DNA of 64,000 nt from Bacillus kexueae (GTDB lineage: Bacteria; Bacillota; Bacilli; Bacillales; Aeribacillaceae). The stretch is taken from NCBI RefSeq assembly GCF_022809095.1, contig NZ_JALAZE010000002.1:186001-250000 (forward strand). Reading direction: 5' to 3'. Each line of letters opens with the position of its first letter. Position 1 is the stretch's first letter. A model generated the notes under the pieces. That model ran no database searches, was not told the DNA's origin, and was given only the letters and a program-made list of their open reading frames with translations. The position numbers were made by a program, and so were the translations under genes. Positions 28,553-37,497 of the stretch are shown piece by piece.

Positions 28553-29492
28553 GTGGAAACAAGCAATCGGTGTCTTCGTTATTTGTCTTGGTGTTTGGAT
28601 GGCTATCCAATATTTTCAGTTGCAACATTTGAAGCAGCTTGGAATATGGGTCCTAAACCAGCCTCTGTTACTTGTTACCATATTTAGTCTTTATTTTTCA
28701 GCTTTTGTGTTACGTGCATATGCGTGGTATGAATATGTAAATCGAACGATATCCTTAAGGTATTGTTTAAGTGGAATTTTTTATAGTATGTTTTTTAATC
28801 ACATCTTACCGTTTAAAGGTGGAGATGTCATTCGAATAGGTGTAGCAACTGTAGAGCCAAATCGGACAAGCAAAGTAAGTGAGATTGTTCATTCGGTCAT
28901 CATTCTTAGGTTAATTGATATAGGCATACTATTTTTGTTTACGAGTATTGGTTTTTTTGTTTGGATCGGAAATACCCCCGTACCAGTAAATAGGAATGCT
29001 CCATTTATAGTGGGAATTGTTTTGGCTGCGCTCTTCCTTTTAACCTCCAAAAGGTTTCGGAAAATAGCTCAACGCCAATGGGCATTATTAAGCGTGAGTT
29101 TAAGAGGGAAGAAAGGTTTTTTCATTATTTTTCTTATTTTTCTTAGTTGGATTTTAGAAGCATCCGTTGTCTACACATTTATACGATTTCAACCATATCA
29201 TCTAACTTTTATCGAAGCAATCTGGGTGAATAGCTTGACAGTAGGTGGTCAATTTTTTCAAATCACTCCAGGTGGGATAGCATCTTATGAAGCATTTATG
29301 ACATTCGGCTTAAGAGCATTCCACATTCCATTTTCTGACGCATTATCGGTTTCGATTATGACGCATTTATTTAAATTTATATTTTCGTTTTTCGTAGGGT
29401 ATTTGGCGTTTATGCTCGTCCCATTAAATCGAAGTACTATCAAGGAGTTTTTACAACAAACGAAAAGTGTAGGAAGAGGGGATTCTTCATGA
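28536..29492 (+). CDS. Flippase-like integral membrane protein (LPG synthase TM domain/AglD type)
   Basis: About 318 residues with seven or eight membrane helices. It shows the two signatures of the lysylphosphatidylglycerol-synthase TM-region/UPF0104 family: HILPFKGGDVIRI (near 85) and QITPGGIASYEAFMTFG (near 245). There is no C-terminal LPG transferase domain. Family members are linked to export of lipid-linked sugars or lipids. The start is uncertain: ATG at 28536 or GTG at 28518, both overlapping the epimerase. The stop overlaps the next gene as ATGA, so the genes are translationally coupled. Confidence 0.78.
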   Translation: MFERYKWKQAIGVFVICLGVWMAIQYFQLQHLKQLGIWVLNQPLLLVTIFSLYFSAFVLRAYAWYEYVNRTISLRYCLSGIFYSMFFNHILPFKGGDVIRIGVATVEPNRTSKVSEIVHSVIILRLIDIGILFLFTSIGFFVWIGNTPVPVNRNAPFIVGIVLAALFLLTSKRFRKIAQRQWALLSVSLRGKKGFFIIFLIFLSWILEASVVYTFIRFQPYHLTFIEAIWVNSLTVGGQFFQITPGGIASYEAFMTFGLRAFHIPFSDALSVSIMTHLFKFIFSFFVGYLAFMLVPLNRSTIKEFLQQTKSVGRGDSS

Positions 29493-30946
29493 AGCAAGCA
29501 TCGTCATTTGAAAAAGTGGCAGCGCGTTGTTGGAATCTATTAAATGAGGGGAAGCCGTTTACCCCTATTTTTACAATAGGCACGATGCTTTTATTTAACT
29601 TGACTAATTTGTGGGATGCGAAATTGTATTTATCATTCCTTTTTACGCTTCCATTACTAGTTATCTATTATCTTTATGACTTTCCACTGTTTTTACGAAA
29701 TTACTTATGGATTCCATTAGTAGTATATATTTTGTTGTTTCAAACCGTATCAGTTCCGCTTTTATTCCTAGCTATTGGACTTTACTTTTTCTTTACTGTC
29801 TTTTTTTGGGGAACTCTTTATTATCATCTGCGAATTGGAACATCATGGCTTAACTTTACACGGTTTTGGAAATTGGTCTTAAAAAACAGTGATTCAACAA
29901 GTGGAAACGCACAAGAGCAATTACCAAAATTTTTGCTCATTCTTTCCGTATGGAACTACTTTTATGTCGTAGATACGGACATCTTCGTGAACCATTGGGC
30001 ATTATGGGCACTTTTTTATGGTTTCGTTCTTTTATTTGCATTCATTTTGCATCGATATTTATTCGATTGGAAACCTGAACCTTATCAAACGTTCACGAGA
30101 GATACGACAAACGAACCTACGGTTGCAACAAGTGACAAGGTTGTAGTGATAGTTGTGGATGGGATGAGAAAAGAACGTTTCGAAGAAGCGAATACACCAT
30201 TTTTAGATGAATTGCGAAAAAGCGGTACTGAATACGTTCAAATGGAAACGGTTTACCCGGCCCGTACAGTAGTTTGTTTCTCATCAATGTTTACCGGTAC
30301 GTATCCTTCTGAACATGGGATTAAATCCAATATGGTATGGAAATTAGGATTGAAAGTAGAAAGTATTTTTGACGCATTGCGCAAAGTGGGGAAAAAAGGT
30401 CGATTGTTAGGGATTGCCCACTTAGTCGATTCAATGGGAGACGATGTTGACACTGTAACAGCGGTCATGCATAAAGATGAAGCAGATCGTAACATTATGG
30501 AGCGAGCGAAAGAAATTATGTTAGAAAAAGACCCAGACCTTTTTGTCGTTCAATTAATTGGAACCGATCAAATTGGCCATAGTCGAGGCGTATTATATGA
30601 TGAATACATTGAAAAAATAGAAGAAGCTGACAATTTAATAGAAGAGTTTGTTATGTGGTTGAAGGATCATGGGAAGATGGAGAATACAACGCTTGTCATT
30701 TGTGCTGATCATGGACAAGCAGATGGAATTGGTGGTCATGGACACTTAGATGAAGGAGAACGTTTTGTCCCATTTTTCATGACAGGCCCATCTATTGAAG
30801 CAGGAAAGGTCATTCGTGAGAAACGTTCACTCGTATCATTAGCACCGACCATTAGCTATTTACTTGGAGCACCGTATCCAAGCCATAGTCGAGGACCTGT
30901 TTTAACAGAAGCATTAAAACAACAAAAAGGTGATGATCATCAATGA
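29489..30946 (+). CDS. Membrane-anchored alkaline-phosphatase-superfamily phosphodiesterase
   Basis: A 485-residue protein with an N-terminal membrane domain (about 28-190, five or six hydrophobic segments) and a C-terminal type I phosphodiesterase/nucleotide pyrophosphatase domain (about 212-475). Metal and catalytic motifs: VVIVVDGMRKE (Asp), YPARTVVCFSSMFTG (the Thr after PAR in the nucleophile position), GTDQIGHSRG, CADHGQADG and GGHGHLDEG. It probably hydrolyses a phosphodiester or pyrophosphate bond in a lipid- or nucleotide-linked substrate. I cannot tell on which side of the membrane it acts. It overlaps both neighbours by ATGA. Confidence 0.8.
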   Translation: MKQASSFEKVAARCWNLLNEGKPFTPIFTIGTMLLFNLTNLWDAKLYLSFLFTLPLLVIYYLYDFPLFLRNYLWIPLVVYILLFQTVSVPLLFLAIGLYFFFTVFFWGTLYYHLRIGTSWLNFTRFWKLVLKNSDSTSGNAQEQLPKFLLILSVWNYFYVVDTDIFVNHWALWALFYGFVLLFAFILHRYLFDWKPEPYQTFTRDTTNEPTVATSDKVVVIVVDGMRKERFEEANTPFLDELRKSGTEYVQMETVYPARTVVCFSSMFTGTYPSEHGIKSNMVWKLGLKVESIFDALRKVGKKGRLLGIAHLVDSMGDDVDTVTAVMHKDEADRNIMERAKEIMLEKDPDLFVVQLIGTDQIGHSRGVLYDEYIEKIEEADNLIEEFVMWLKDHGKMENTTLVICADHGQADGIGGHGHLDEGERFVPFFMTGPSIEAGKVIREKRSLVSLAPTISYLLGAPYPSHSRGPVLTEALKQQKGDDHQ

Positions 30947-31710
30947 AAAAACAAAAAGTTATCGTGTTTCTTCCTGCTCATAACGAAGAACTTTCGATAG
31001 GAGAAGTGATCCGTAAAATTCCGCGAAACTTTCATCCATTTGTTTCGGTAGAGGTCCTGGTCATTGATGATGGATCAACAGATGAAACCGTACAAGTTGC
31101 AAAGAGTGCAGGAGCGGATTATATTTATTCGCATGAACGCAATAAAGGTTTAGGTGCGGCGGTTCGAACAGGTTTACAACATTGTGTAACGCTTGGTGCA
31201 GATATCGGTGTAATGATAGATGCTGACAATGAATACCCAGCAGACCAAATCCCTCAGCTGCTAGAACCAATTTTTAGAGGTGAAGCAGATTACACGATGG
31301 GCTCTAGGTTTTTAGGTACAATCCAGGGAATGAAAATTCATCGACGGATTGGAAACTATTGCTTTACTTTTTTGCAAAGTCTTTTATTACGAAAATGGAT
31401 ATACGATGGTCAGTCAGGAATGAGAGCATTTTCAAGGCAAGCTATGGAGAATGCAGAAATCATTCATGACTACAATTATGCACAAGTGATAACGTTAAAT
31501 TTGGTGCGAAAAGGATTTCGCGTCCAAGAAATACCGATTACGTACCAAGTCCGGACAAAGGGTGAATCATTCATCAAATTTAAATCGTACATGAGTTCCG
31601 TTTTACCAGCGATTTTAAAAGAAATGAAGCGCCCGGTGAAAAAAGTGAAAATTAATGTTCACGCTCACAAAATAGATGATTCGTATAGTCAGGAGAAAAT
31701 TTCATCATAA
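30943..31710 (+). CDS. Family 2 glycosyltransferase (polyprenyl-phosphate sugar transferase-like)
   Basis: A 255-residue GT-A enzyme without membrane helices. Motifs: FLPAHNEE at 9-16, VIDDGSTDET near 42 and the DXD-type MIDADNEYP near 93, with GLGAAVRTG and DGQSGMRAFS typical of dolichol-phosphate mannosyltransferase-like proteins. It probably loads a sugar from a nucleotide donor on to a polyprenyl phosphate, which the GT-C protein at 33931 could then use. It is the last gene of the operon, overlapping the phosphodiesterase by ATGA. Confidence 0.85.
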   Translation: MKKQKVIVFLPAHNEELSIGEVIRKIPRNFHPFVSVEVLVIDDGSTDETVQVAKSAGADYIYSHERNKGLGAAVRTGLQHCVTLGADIGVMIDADNEYPADQIPQLLEPIFRGEADYTMGSRFLGTIQGMKIHRRIGNYCFTFLQSLLLRKWIYDGQSGMRAFSRQAMENAEIIHDYNYAQVITLNLVRKGFRVQEIPITYQVRTKGESFIKFKSYMSSVLPAILKEMKRPVKKVKINVHAHKIDDSYSQEKISS

Positions 31711-31717
31711 AGTTAGG

Positions 31718-31755
31718 AGCAGATGAAGTGGGAGACGCACTTTATCTGCTTTTTT
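31718..31755 (+). terminator. Terminator of the glycan operon
   Basis: AGCAGATGAAGTG pairs with CACTTTATCTGCT, followed by T5-6. Confidence 0.88.
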
Positions 31756-31903
31756 ACGTTATTTCGCATTGTTATTTGTCATGGATGAATCGAATACTTA
31801 AGATAAGTTCGCAACTAAAGCGATTGTAGCTTGGGGTATATTTAGTCGTGAACATTGTTGCTTTTTTGCAAGAAATAGTTTAATAATTTGGTGCTCTTTT
31901 TTT

Positions 31904-32046
31904 AAGGATTGTTGTTTTAGTACAATGTTTTTGGTCGTATGTACACTATGTAATGGAACTTCAGACACTTGACTCTCACTGAAAGCGTACGCTTGTTACG
32001 ATAAGGTGTACAGCCAAAAATTTATTGAAGATGGATGATGGCAACG
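31904..32046 (+). repeat. Family B repeat, decayed copy (B3)
   Basis: The left part matches the intact copy: AGGATTGTTGTTTTAGT, then TGTAATGGA and CACTTGACTC. The right part is hardly recognisable (GGCAACGATAG may be the eroded right end). Apart from this and the Fur promoter, the stretch 31756-32149 holds nothing I can name. Confidence 0.55.
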
Positions 32047-32097
32047 ATAGAAATTTGCATATTTTTTAAAAAATATCGCATTCATTCAATGAAGTTG

Positions 32098-32131
32098 TTG
32101 ACACTCTTCTTGATAATCATTATCATTATCA
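32098..32131 (+). promoter_or_regulatory. Fur-controlled promoter of the FTR1 operon
   Basis: TTGACA (32098-32103) and TATCAT (32121-32126), 17 bp apart. The palindrome TGATAATCATTATCA (32111-32125) is a perfect Fur box. It runs on into a further ATTATCA, giving overlapping sites to 32131. Fur with iron would cover the -10 element. Confidence 0.9.
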
Positions 32132-32149
32132 ATGTAGGAGGATAAGATA

Positions 32150-32908
32150 ATGAAACGATATAAAACACTATTACTACTATTCATTTTGATATTGTCTTTT
32201 AATTACATATATGTTCCGTCTGTAGGTGCCTACTCATATGGAGATCCTGGGAAGGAAGATTTCGCAGAAGCGTACAAAGAAATTGATGCGTATGCTAGTC
32301 AAGGAGACTGGGAACTTGCAGAAGCGGTTTTTGAAACGTATGAGAAAGAATTTGATTTATACTTCAAAAAACCAAAAGAATTAATTGATGAAGCATTTGA
32401 AACGAAAGATTTAGATTTGCTTTTAGGAAGTTATCAAGCAGCATTAGCTTTAAATATTGAGCGTCGTTTACACTTTGCTGAAGATAGTTTCGAAGAATAT
32501 GGGCAAGCAAAACTATTATTAGCAAAAGCGAGAGGAACGTATGATATCCTCCACCCATTAGCTGTTGAGAAGTTAGGACAAGACCAGACAGAGGAAATTT
32601 ATAAAGCGTTTGATGATGCCCTAACGGCTTTAGGAAACCCAGGGCTATTCGGAATTGGTAATAAAGAACAAGATCCTGAAACCTTTAAGACTGCTATTGA
32701 ATTAATAATATCCTTAACCGCTGAATCTTTCCCACTCCCAAATGATAAAGAAGCAGACGAATCTCATTTAACGGAAGAAAACTTAGGGATTGATACAACG
32801 TTAAGTGATGAAAGTCATCCGTTTTGGTTATGGTTTACAATCGCATTAGCTACTATTTTCGTTGTACTTGTAATTGTGCAACAACGACGTAAGAAAAAAA
32901 TGTCCTAA
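32150..32908 (+). CDS. Fur-regulated, membrane-anchored helical protein, FTR1 partner
   Basis: A 252-residue exported protein: an N-terminal signal or anchor (about 5-27), an extracytoplasmic helical domain (about 36-195), then a C-terminal membrane helix (about 225-244) with a QQRRKKKMS tail. Residues 88-160 (SYQAALALNIERRLHFAEDS onward) resemble the helical units of the lipoprotein at 26274. I see no EfeO, EfeB or P19 features. It lies 20 nt before FTR1 under the same Fur box, so it probably delivers or oxidises/binds iron for the permease. The ATG follows GTAGGAGGATAAGAT. Confidence 0.72.
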   Translation: MKRYKTLLLLFILILSFNYIYVPSVGAYSYGDPGKEDFAEAYKEIDAYASQGDWELAEAVFETYEKEFDLYFKKPKELIDEAFETKDLDLLLGSYQAALALNIERRLHFAEDSFEEYGQAKLLLAKARGTYDILHPLAVEKLGQDQTEEIYKAFDDALTALGNPGLFGIGNKEQDPETFKTAIELIISLTAESFPLPNDKEADESHLTEENLGIDTTLSDESHPFWLWFTIALATIFVVLVIVQQRRKKKMS

Positions 32909-32928
32909 CATACAAGGGGGGCTTTTGG

Positions 32929-33864
32929 ATGGATTTTCAAGCGTTTTTAATTACGCTACGTGAGGCGCTAGAAGCAATTTTAATCGTAGGACTTATTCTC
33001 TCATACTTAACGAGATTAAATGCAAAACAATATAATAAATGGGTATATACAGGTGTATTTTTAGCTCTTGTTACTAGTTTTGTCGTTGCGTTAATTTTCC
33101 AAGTTATTTTAACTGGATTTGCAACGCTCGGGTCGGAAGTGTACTTAAAAGTAGGAATTATGTTTGCCTCTGTACTGTTGCTTACGCATATGGTCCACTG
33201 GATGAAGAAACAATCGAAAGACATTAATAATGATTTGCAAAAGAAGATTCAGGCTGTTGTCACTGCTGGAAGTGCCTCAGCGATGATTATCCACTCTTAT
33301 TTAGTCGTAGTTCGTGAAGGAGTTGAAACGGTCTTTTATTTTGCAGCCATTTCTGGAGGAGATGTCACGAAAGTATTTACGAGCTATGGGGCATTAAGTG
33401 GATTATTAATGGCGTTATTGCTTGGCTATTTATTCTTTACGGGTACAATGAAAATTTCCTTAAAATCATTTTTTAACATCACAGGCATTTTAATTATGTT
33501 TATTGCAGCAGGATTACTTGTACAGGGAGTTGGAATCTTACAAGACCTTGGTAAGATGGGTTCTGTCATCACAACACCAGAAGGGAAGCCAGCACCTTTA
33601 TATAACATCATTGAATTTATGCCAGAGCACTACGTCGATGAAGTTCATTATGAACGTGACACTGGAAATGAAGTTATGATTAGCGGGCAAATTGGATTGT
33701 TCATGGCAGCTATGTTTGGATATAGTCATAATCCTTCTTTTGAACAGGTTGCTGCTTATTGGTTATATTTCATTGGTGTCTTTTTATGGGTTCGATGGTT
33801 GAATCGGAGTAGTAATACTGAAGAAGTGAATAGTACGGTTGAAGTGAAATCAGCCAATGCATAA
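32929..33864 (+). CDS. FTR1-family high-affinity iron permease
   Basis: A 311-residue permease with about seven membrane helices. Both RExxE iron-binding motifs are present: REALE at residues 11-15 and REGVE near 128-132. This is the EfeU/FTR1 pattern for ferric iron passage. The usual bacterial partners EfeO and EfeB are absent here; the helical protein just upstream takes their place. The ATG follows AAGGGGGGCTTTTGG. It is repressed by Fur through the upstream gene's promoter. Confidence 0.92.
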   Translation: MDFQAFLITLREALEAILIVGLILSYLTRLNAKQYNKWVYTGVFLALVTSFVVALIFQVILTGFATLGSEVYLKVGIMFASVLLLTHMVHWMKKQSKDINNDLQKKIQAVVTAGSASAMIIHSYLVVVREGVETVFYFAAISGGDVTKVFTSYGALSGLLMALLLGYLFFTGTMKISLKSFFNITGILIMFIAAGLLVQGVGILQDLGKMGSVITTPEGKPAPLYNIIEFMPEHYVDEVHYERDTGNEVMISGQIGLFMAAMFGYSHNPSFEQVAAYWLYFIGVFLWVRWLNRSSNTEEVNSTVEVKSANA

Positions 33865-33870
33865 AGTAGA

Positions 33871-33896
33871 AAGGCTCGCAATTGCGAGCTTTTCTT
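33871..33896 (+). terminator. Terminator of the FTR1 operon
   Basis: GCTCGCAATTGCGAGC (33874-33889) is fully self-complementary and is followed by TTTTCTT. Confidence 0.85.
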
Positions 33897-33930
33897 ATGT
33901 CAAAATCCAGGTGAAAAAGGAGAGAATTTC

Positions 33931-35373
33931 TTGGGAAATACTGTCGAAAAAAGCTGGAGTGTTATGTTTACTTTGATGCTTTTTCTTTTTTTTCTATCTT
34001 TGTATCATTTTGCTTTACCTCGTGTAAGTAGTTGGGATGAAGTCGATTTTAGCTTAGGGGTTTTACAATTTGATTTACTCCTAATGCAACCACATTTCCC
34101 TGGGTATCCTTATTTCATATTAGGTGGCATGGTCTTTCATACTTTCATTGAGAGCCCAATCTTATCTCTTGTATTTTTTAATATAACTTTATTAATACTT
34201 TCCACTATACCGATGTTCCTGATAGCCCAAAAGCTAGTTCAGCACAAAGCAATCTGGCTAGTAGCAATTGTGACGACACTCCCGTATTCAGCAGTCATTC
34301 TAACGCAACCGATGTCTGAAGGAGCAGCAATGGCTGTTTTATGGTGGTATATTTGGTCTATTGCCCACTCTAGAGATAATCATTCAAATTGGAAGCGATT
34401 TTTACCGGCCTTATTTCTAAGTTTATTGTTAGGCATTCGTCTTTCCTATCTTCCATTTGCTATCGGTTTATTATGGGTATGGATGATTCAATGGAAAAGA
34501 AATAGAAAATGGTCTATCATTTTTACGCATATCATTGTTGCTGCTTTTTTTCAATGTGTCTGGGTAGCTGGACTTATTTGGTCTGAAGGGAGTATTGAAA
34601 GTTTTTTCTCGTTGGCATTATCGTTTGTCGAAGGGCATTTTTCTGATTGGGGAGGAGCAGCAACGGCCGATGAATCAAGAACATTAATGGAACGTATGTT
34701 TACCTTAATCGTCCACAATATTTTTTGGACTGGTATTGCTGCTCAATCTCCTATTCTTTTAGGGACATACTCAATCTTGATTATTCTTCCATTTGTAATT
34801 GGCAACAATCAAAAAATGTCAGAGATGGAATGGATCATTATATTAATAGCAGTGAGTTATTTTATTTGGGCGCTATTTGCTCAAAACATTGATAAGCCAA
34901 GGCATAGCTTACCAATCATTTCATTGTTTACGCTTTGGTGGGGAGCAAAGGGGATAAATGTTCTTCCGAAAAGAATTGGTCTAGCTCTTACAACCATTTT
35001 AGTTTCCCTTCAACTATTTGTTTCGTACGCTCTTTTAGACGAACAATATCGAGAATTGCCTGCCGTTCATCAATTGATGGAAGAACTAGAACAAATCGAT
35101 GAGCCTTTTATTATTTACACGTGGGAAGAAACAAGAGTGATGGAGTATTATGACATGCCGTTTGAACATAAGCGAATTTTGTCGTATCCATTCTTTTTGC
35201 ACGATTTATCCTATTACGATGATCGAACCATCTATTTGACAAACCACGTTATAGAAGGATTCAAAAAGCAAGGTGTCGATGTATCCGACCGTATAACGAA
35301 AGTAAAGGAGTTTTCGTCAAACGAGATTTTTGACCCTGTTTATAGTAAAATAATACTTTATAGATGGGAATAA
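33931..35373 (+). CDS. GT-C type membrane glycosyltransferase (GT39/ArnT-like)
   Basis: A 480-residue protein with roughly ten membrane helices up to about residue 370, then a soluble C-terminal domain. The first outside loop carries [12 protein letters not shown], the acidic WDE motif expected of polyprenyl-phosphate-dependent GT-C transferases, and HFPGYPYF follows. It would transfer a sugar from a lipid carrier outside the membrane. A likely donor is the product of the GT2 enzyme at 30943, though the genes are 2.2 kb apart. The start is TTG at 33931 after AAAAGGAGAG. It ends 13 nt before uvrC and may share its transcript. Confidence 0.72.
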   Translation: MGNTVEKSWSVMFTLMLFLFFLSLYHFALPRVSSWDEVDFSLGVLQFDLLLMQPHFPGYPYFILGGMVFHTFIESPILSLVFFNITLLILSTIPMFLIAQKLVQHKAIWLVAIVTTLPYSAVILTQPMSEGAAMAVLWWYIWSIAHSRDNHSNWKRFLPALFLSLLLGIRLSYLPFAIGLLWVWMIQWKRNRKWSIIFTHIIVAAFFQCVWVAGLIWSEGSIESFFSLALSFVEGHFSDWGGAATADESRTLMERMFTLIVHNIFWTGIAAQSPILLGTYSILIILPFVIGNNQKMSEMEWIIILIAVSYFIWALFAQNIDKPRHSLPIISLFTLWWGAKGINVLPKRIGLALTTILVSLQLFVSYALLDEQYRELPAVHQLMEELEQIDEPFIIYTWEETRVMEYYDMPFEHKRILSYPFFLHDLSYYDDRTIYLTNHVIEGFKKQGVDVSDRITKVKEFSSNEIFDPVYSKIILYRWE

Positions 35374-35386
35374 TGGGGTGGTCACG

Positions 35387-37159
35387 TTGTACGAACATTT
35401 AAAAGAAAAACTGGCAGTCTTACCTGACCAACCTGGCTGTTACTTGATGAAAGATAAGCATGGAACGGTAATTTATGTCGGGAAAGCGAAAGTGTTAAAA
35501 AACCGTGTTCGCTCGTATTTCAATGGAACACATGATGGAAAAACGTTACGGCTAGTTAATGAAATTGAAGACTTTGAATATATTGTCACTTCATCGAATA
35601 TTGAAGCTTTACTACTTGAAATAAATCTTATTAAAAAGTATGATCCAAAATACAACATAATGTTGAAAGACGATAAAAGTTATCCATTTATTAAGATAAC
35701 ATCGGAACGACACCCGCGTTTAATTGTCACCCGTAAAGTAAAAAAGGATAAAGGGAAATATTTTGGTCCCTATCCAAATGTTCAGGCGGCGCGTGAGACG
35801 AAAAAATTGTTGGATCGAATGTACCCGCTAAGGAAATGTCAAACGCTCCCTGACCGTGTATGTTTGTATTACCACATGGGACAGTGTCTAGCCCCTTGTG
35901 TTAAAGAGGTATCAGAAAGTACGAATAAAGAGTTAGTTGACGGAATTACACGATTTTTAAAAGGTGGCTATTCGGAAATAAAAAAAGATCTCGAGAATAA
36001 AATGCATCATGCCGCTGAAAATTTAGAGTTTGAGCGAGCAAAAGAATATCGTGATCAAATCGTCCATATCGAAACCTTGATGCAAAAGCAAAAAATGGTG
36101 TTGAATGATTTTATTGATCGAGATGTTTTCGGCTATTATTACGATAAAGGCTGGATGTGTGTGCAAGTCTTTTTTATTCGTCAAGGAAATATGATTGAGC
36201 GAGACGTGTCTTTATTTCCGATTTATGATGAACCGAAAGAGGAATTTTTATCGTTTATCGGTCAATTTTACGATAGGAACAACCATATTTTACCGAAGGA
36301 AATTTTATTACCCGATGATGTTGACGCTTGTTTAGTCGAACAATTGTTAGGTGTAAATTCCGTTCAGCCAAGAAGAGGAAAAAAGAAGGATTTAGTTTTA
36401 CTTGCATACAAAAACGCAAAAATTTCCCTTCATGAGAAATTTCAATTAATTGAACGGGATGAAAACCGAACCATTAAAGCGGTTGAAAATTTGGGTAGTG
36501 AGCTTCAGATTCCGACTCCACTTCGGATTGAGGCGTTTGATAACTCAAATATACAAGGAGCCGATGCTGTTTCAGCTATGGTTGTGTTTATTGATGGAAA
36601 ACCGAGTAAGAAGGACTATCGAAAATACAAAATTAAAACTGTGACGGGACCGGATGATTATGATTCAATGAGAGAGGTTATCCGTAGGAGATATACTCGT
36701 GTTTTGAAAGAAGGTTTACCAATTCCAGACCTCATCATTGTTGACGGTGGGAAGGGACAAATGTCAGCGGCAAGGGATGTATTGGAGAATGAATTAGGTT
36801 TAGATGTTCCAATTGCAGGACTTGTCAAAGACGACAAACACCGAACGGCGAACTTAATGATTGGAGAACCTCCTGAGTTAGTCGTACTCGAGCGAAATAG
36901 TCAAGAGTTTTATCTTCTTCAGCGTATACAAGACGAAGTTCATCGCTTTGCTATTACATTTCATCGTCAAGTACGAGGAAAAAATGCCTTTAAGTCTGCA
37001 TTAGATGATATACCTGGCGTAGGAGAAAAACGTCGGAAACAATTATTAAAAGCATTTGGATCGGTAGAAAAAATAAAAGAAGCAACCATTGAGGAATTAC
37101 AAAATGCGGGAATGCCACTTCCTGTAGCCAAAAAAATTAAAGAAAAATTTCAAAACTAA
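35387..37159 (+). CDS. uvrC: Excinuclease ABC subunit C
   Basis: Makes both incisions in nucleotide excision repair with UvrA and UvrB. About 590 residues. The N-terminal GIY-YIG nuclease has [19 protein letters not shown], followed by CxxC-type cysteines near 170, the UVR segment [12 protein letters not shown] (near 210), the RNase H-like nuclease ([25 protein letters not shown]) and tandem helix-hairpin-helix motifs ([17 protein letters not shown]). I prefer the TTG at 35387 after GGGGTGG; a GTG at 35378 would add three residues but sits in the ribosome binding site. Confidence 0.95.
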   Translation: MYEHLKEKLAVLPDQPGCYLMKDKHGTVIYVGKAKVLKNRVRSYFNGTHDGKTLRLVNEIEDFEYIVTSSNIEALLLEINLIKKYDPKYNIMLKDDKSYPFIKITSERHPRLIVTRKVKKDKGKYFGPYPNVQAARETKKLLDRMYPLRKCQTLPDRVCLYYHMGQCLAPCVKEVSESTNKELVDGITRFLKGGYSEIKKDLENKMHHAAENLEFERAKEYRDQIVHIETLMQKQKMVLNDFIDRDVFGYYYDKGWMCVQVFFIRQGNMIERDVSLFPIYDEPKEEFLSFIGQFYDRNNHILPKEILLPDDVDACLVEQLLGVNSVQPRRGKKKDLVLLAYKNAKISLHEKFQLIERDENRTIKAVENLGSELQIPTPLRIEAFDNSNIQGADAVSAMVVFIDGKPSKKDYRKYKIKTVTGPDDYDSMREVIRRRYTRVLKEGLPIPDLIIVDGGKGQMSAARDVLENELGLDVPIAGLVKDDKHRTANLMIGEPPELVVLERNSQEFYLLQRIQDEVHRFAITFHRQVRGKNAFKSALDDIPGVGEKRRKQLLKAFGSVEKIKEATIEELQNAGMPLPVAKKIKEKFQN

Positions 37160-37160
37160 A

Positions 37161-37189
37161 TTGAATTTTTGGAAATAGTCTGGTACTAT
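37161..37189 (+). promoter_or_regulatory. Promoter of the lysC leader
   Basis: TTGAAT (37161-37166) and TACTAT (37184-37189) are 17 bp apart. TG one base before the -10 makes it an extended -10 promoter. Confidence 0.7.
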
Positions 37190-37234
37190 GTATATTAAAT
37201 TTAATAAAGTGATCGAAACGTACGTTCATAGTAT

Positions 37235-37480
37235 GAAGATAGAGGTGCGAGATTCAAGAGTAAAATGTCGGAAGAGAATGGACTCTGGAGAAGACATTTG
37301 AAAGGGGAAATCGCCGAAGTGGGAGAAGATCCATTTCTTCACTCGCTGGTTCTGCATTGAACAAGTGTAGGACTGTCAAGAAGGTTCAACTTCTTGGAGA
37401 GCTATCTCATTGAAGCAAAGCGACTATTTATAATTCGTTTACCGCTAGCAATGAGATATTGGTCTCATTGCTTTTTTTAT
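37235..37480 (+). promoter_or_regulatory. Lysine riboswitch (L box) upstream of lysC
   Basis: The conserved L-box blocks are present in order: AAGATAGAGGTGCGA, TTCAAGAGTA, a GAAAGGGGAAATCGCCGAAG block, a GCTGG-TGCATTGAA block, GGACTGTCAAGAAG and CTTGGAGAGCTATCTC. The terminator AGCAATGAGA with TCTCATTGCT and T7 follows at 37447-37479. Lysine binding should favour the terminator and shut off aspartokinase II, as in B. subtilis. Confidence 0.96.
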
Positions 37481-37497
37481 TTGGCTCTTTTCTAAAG

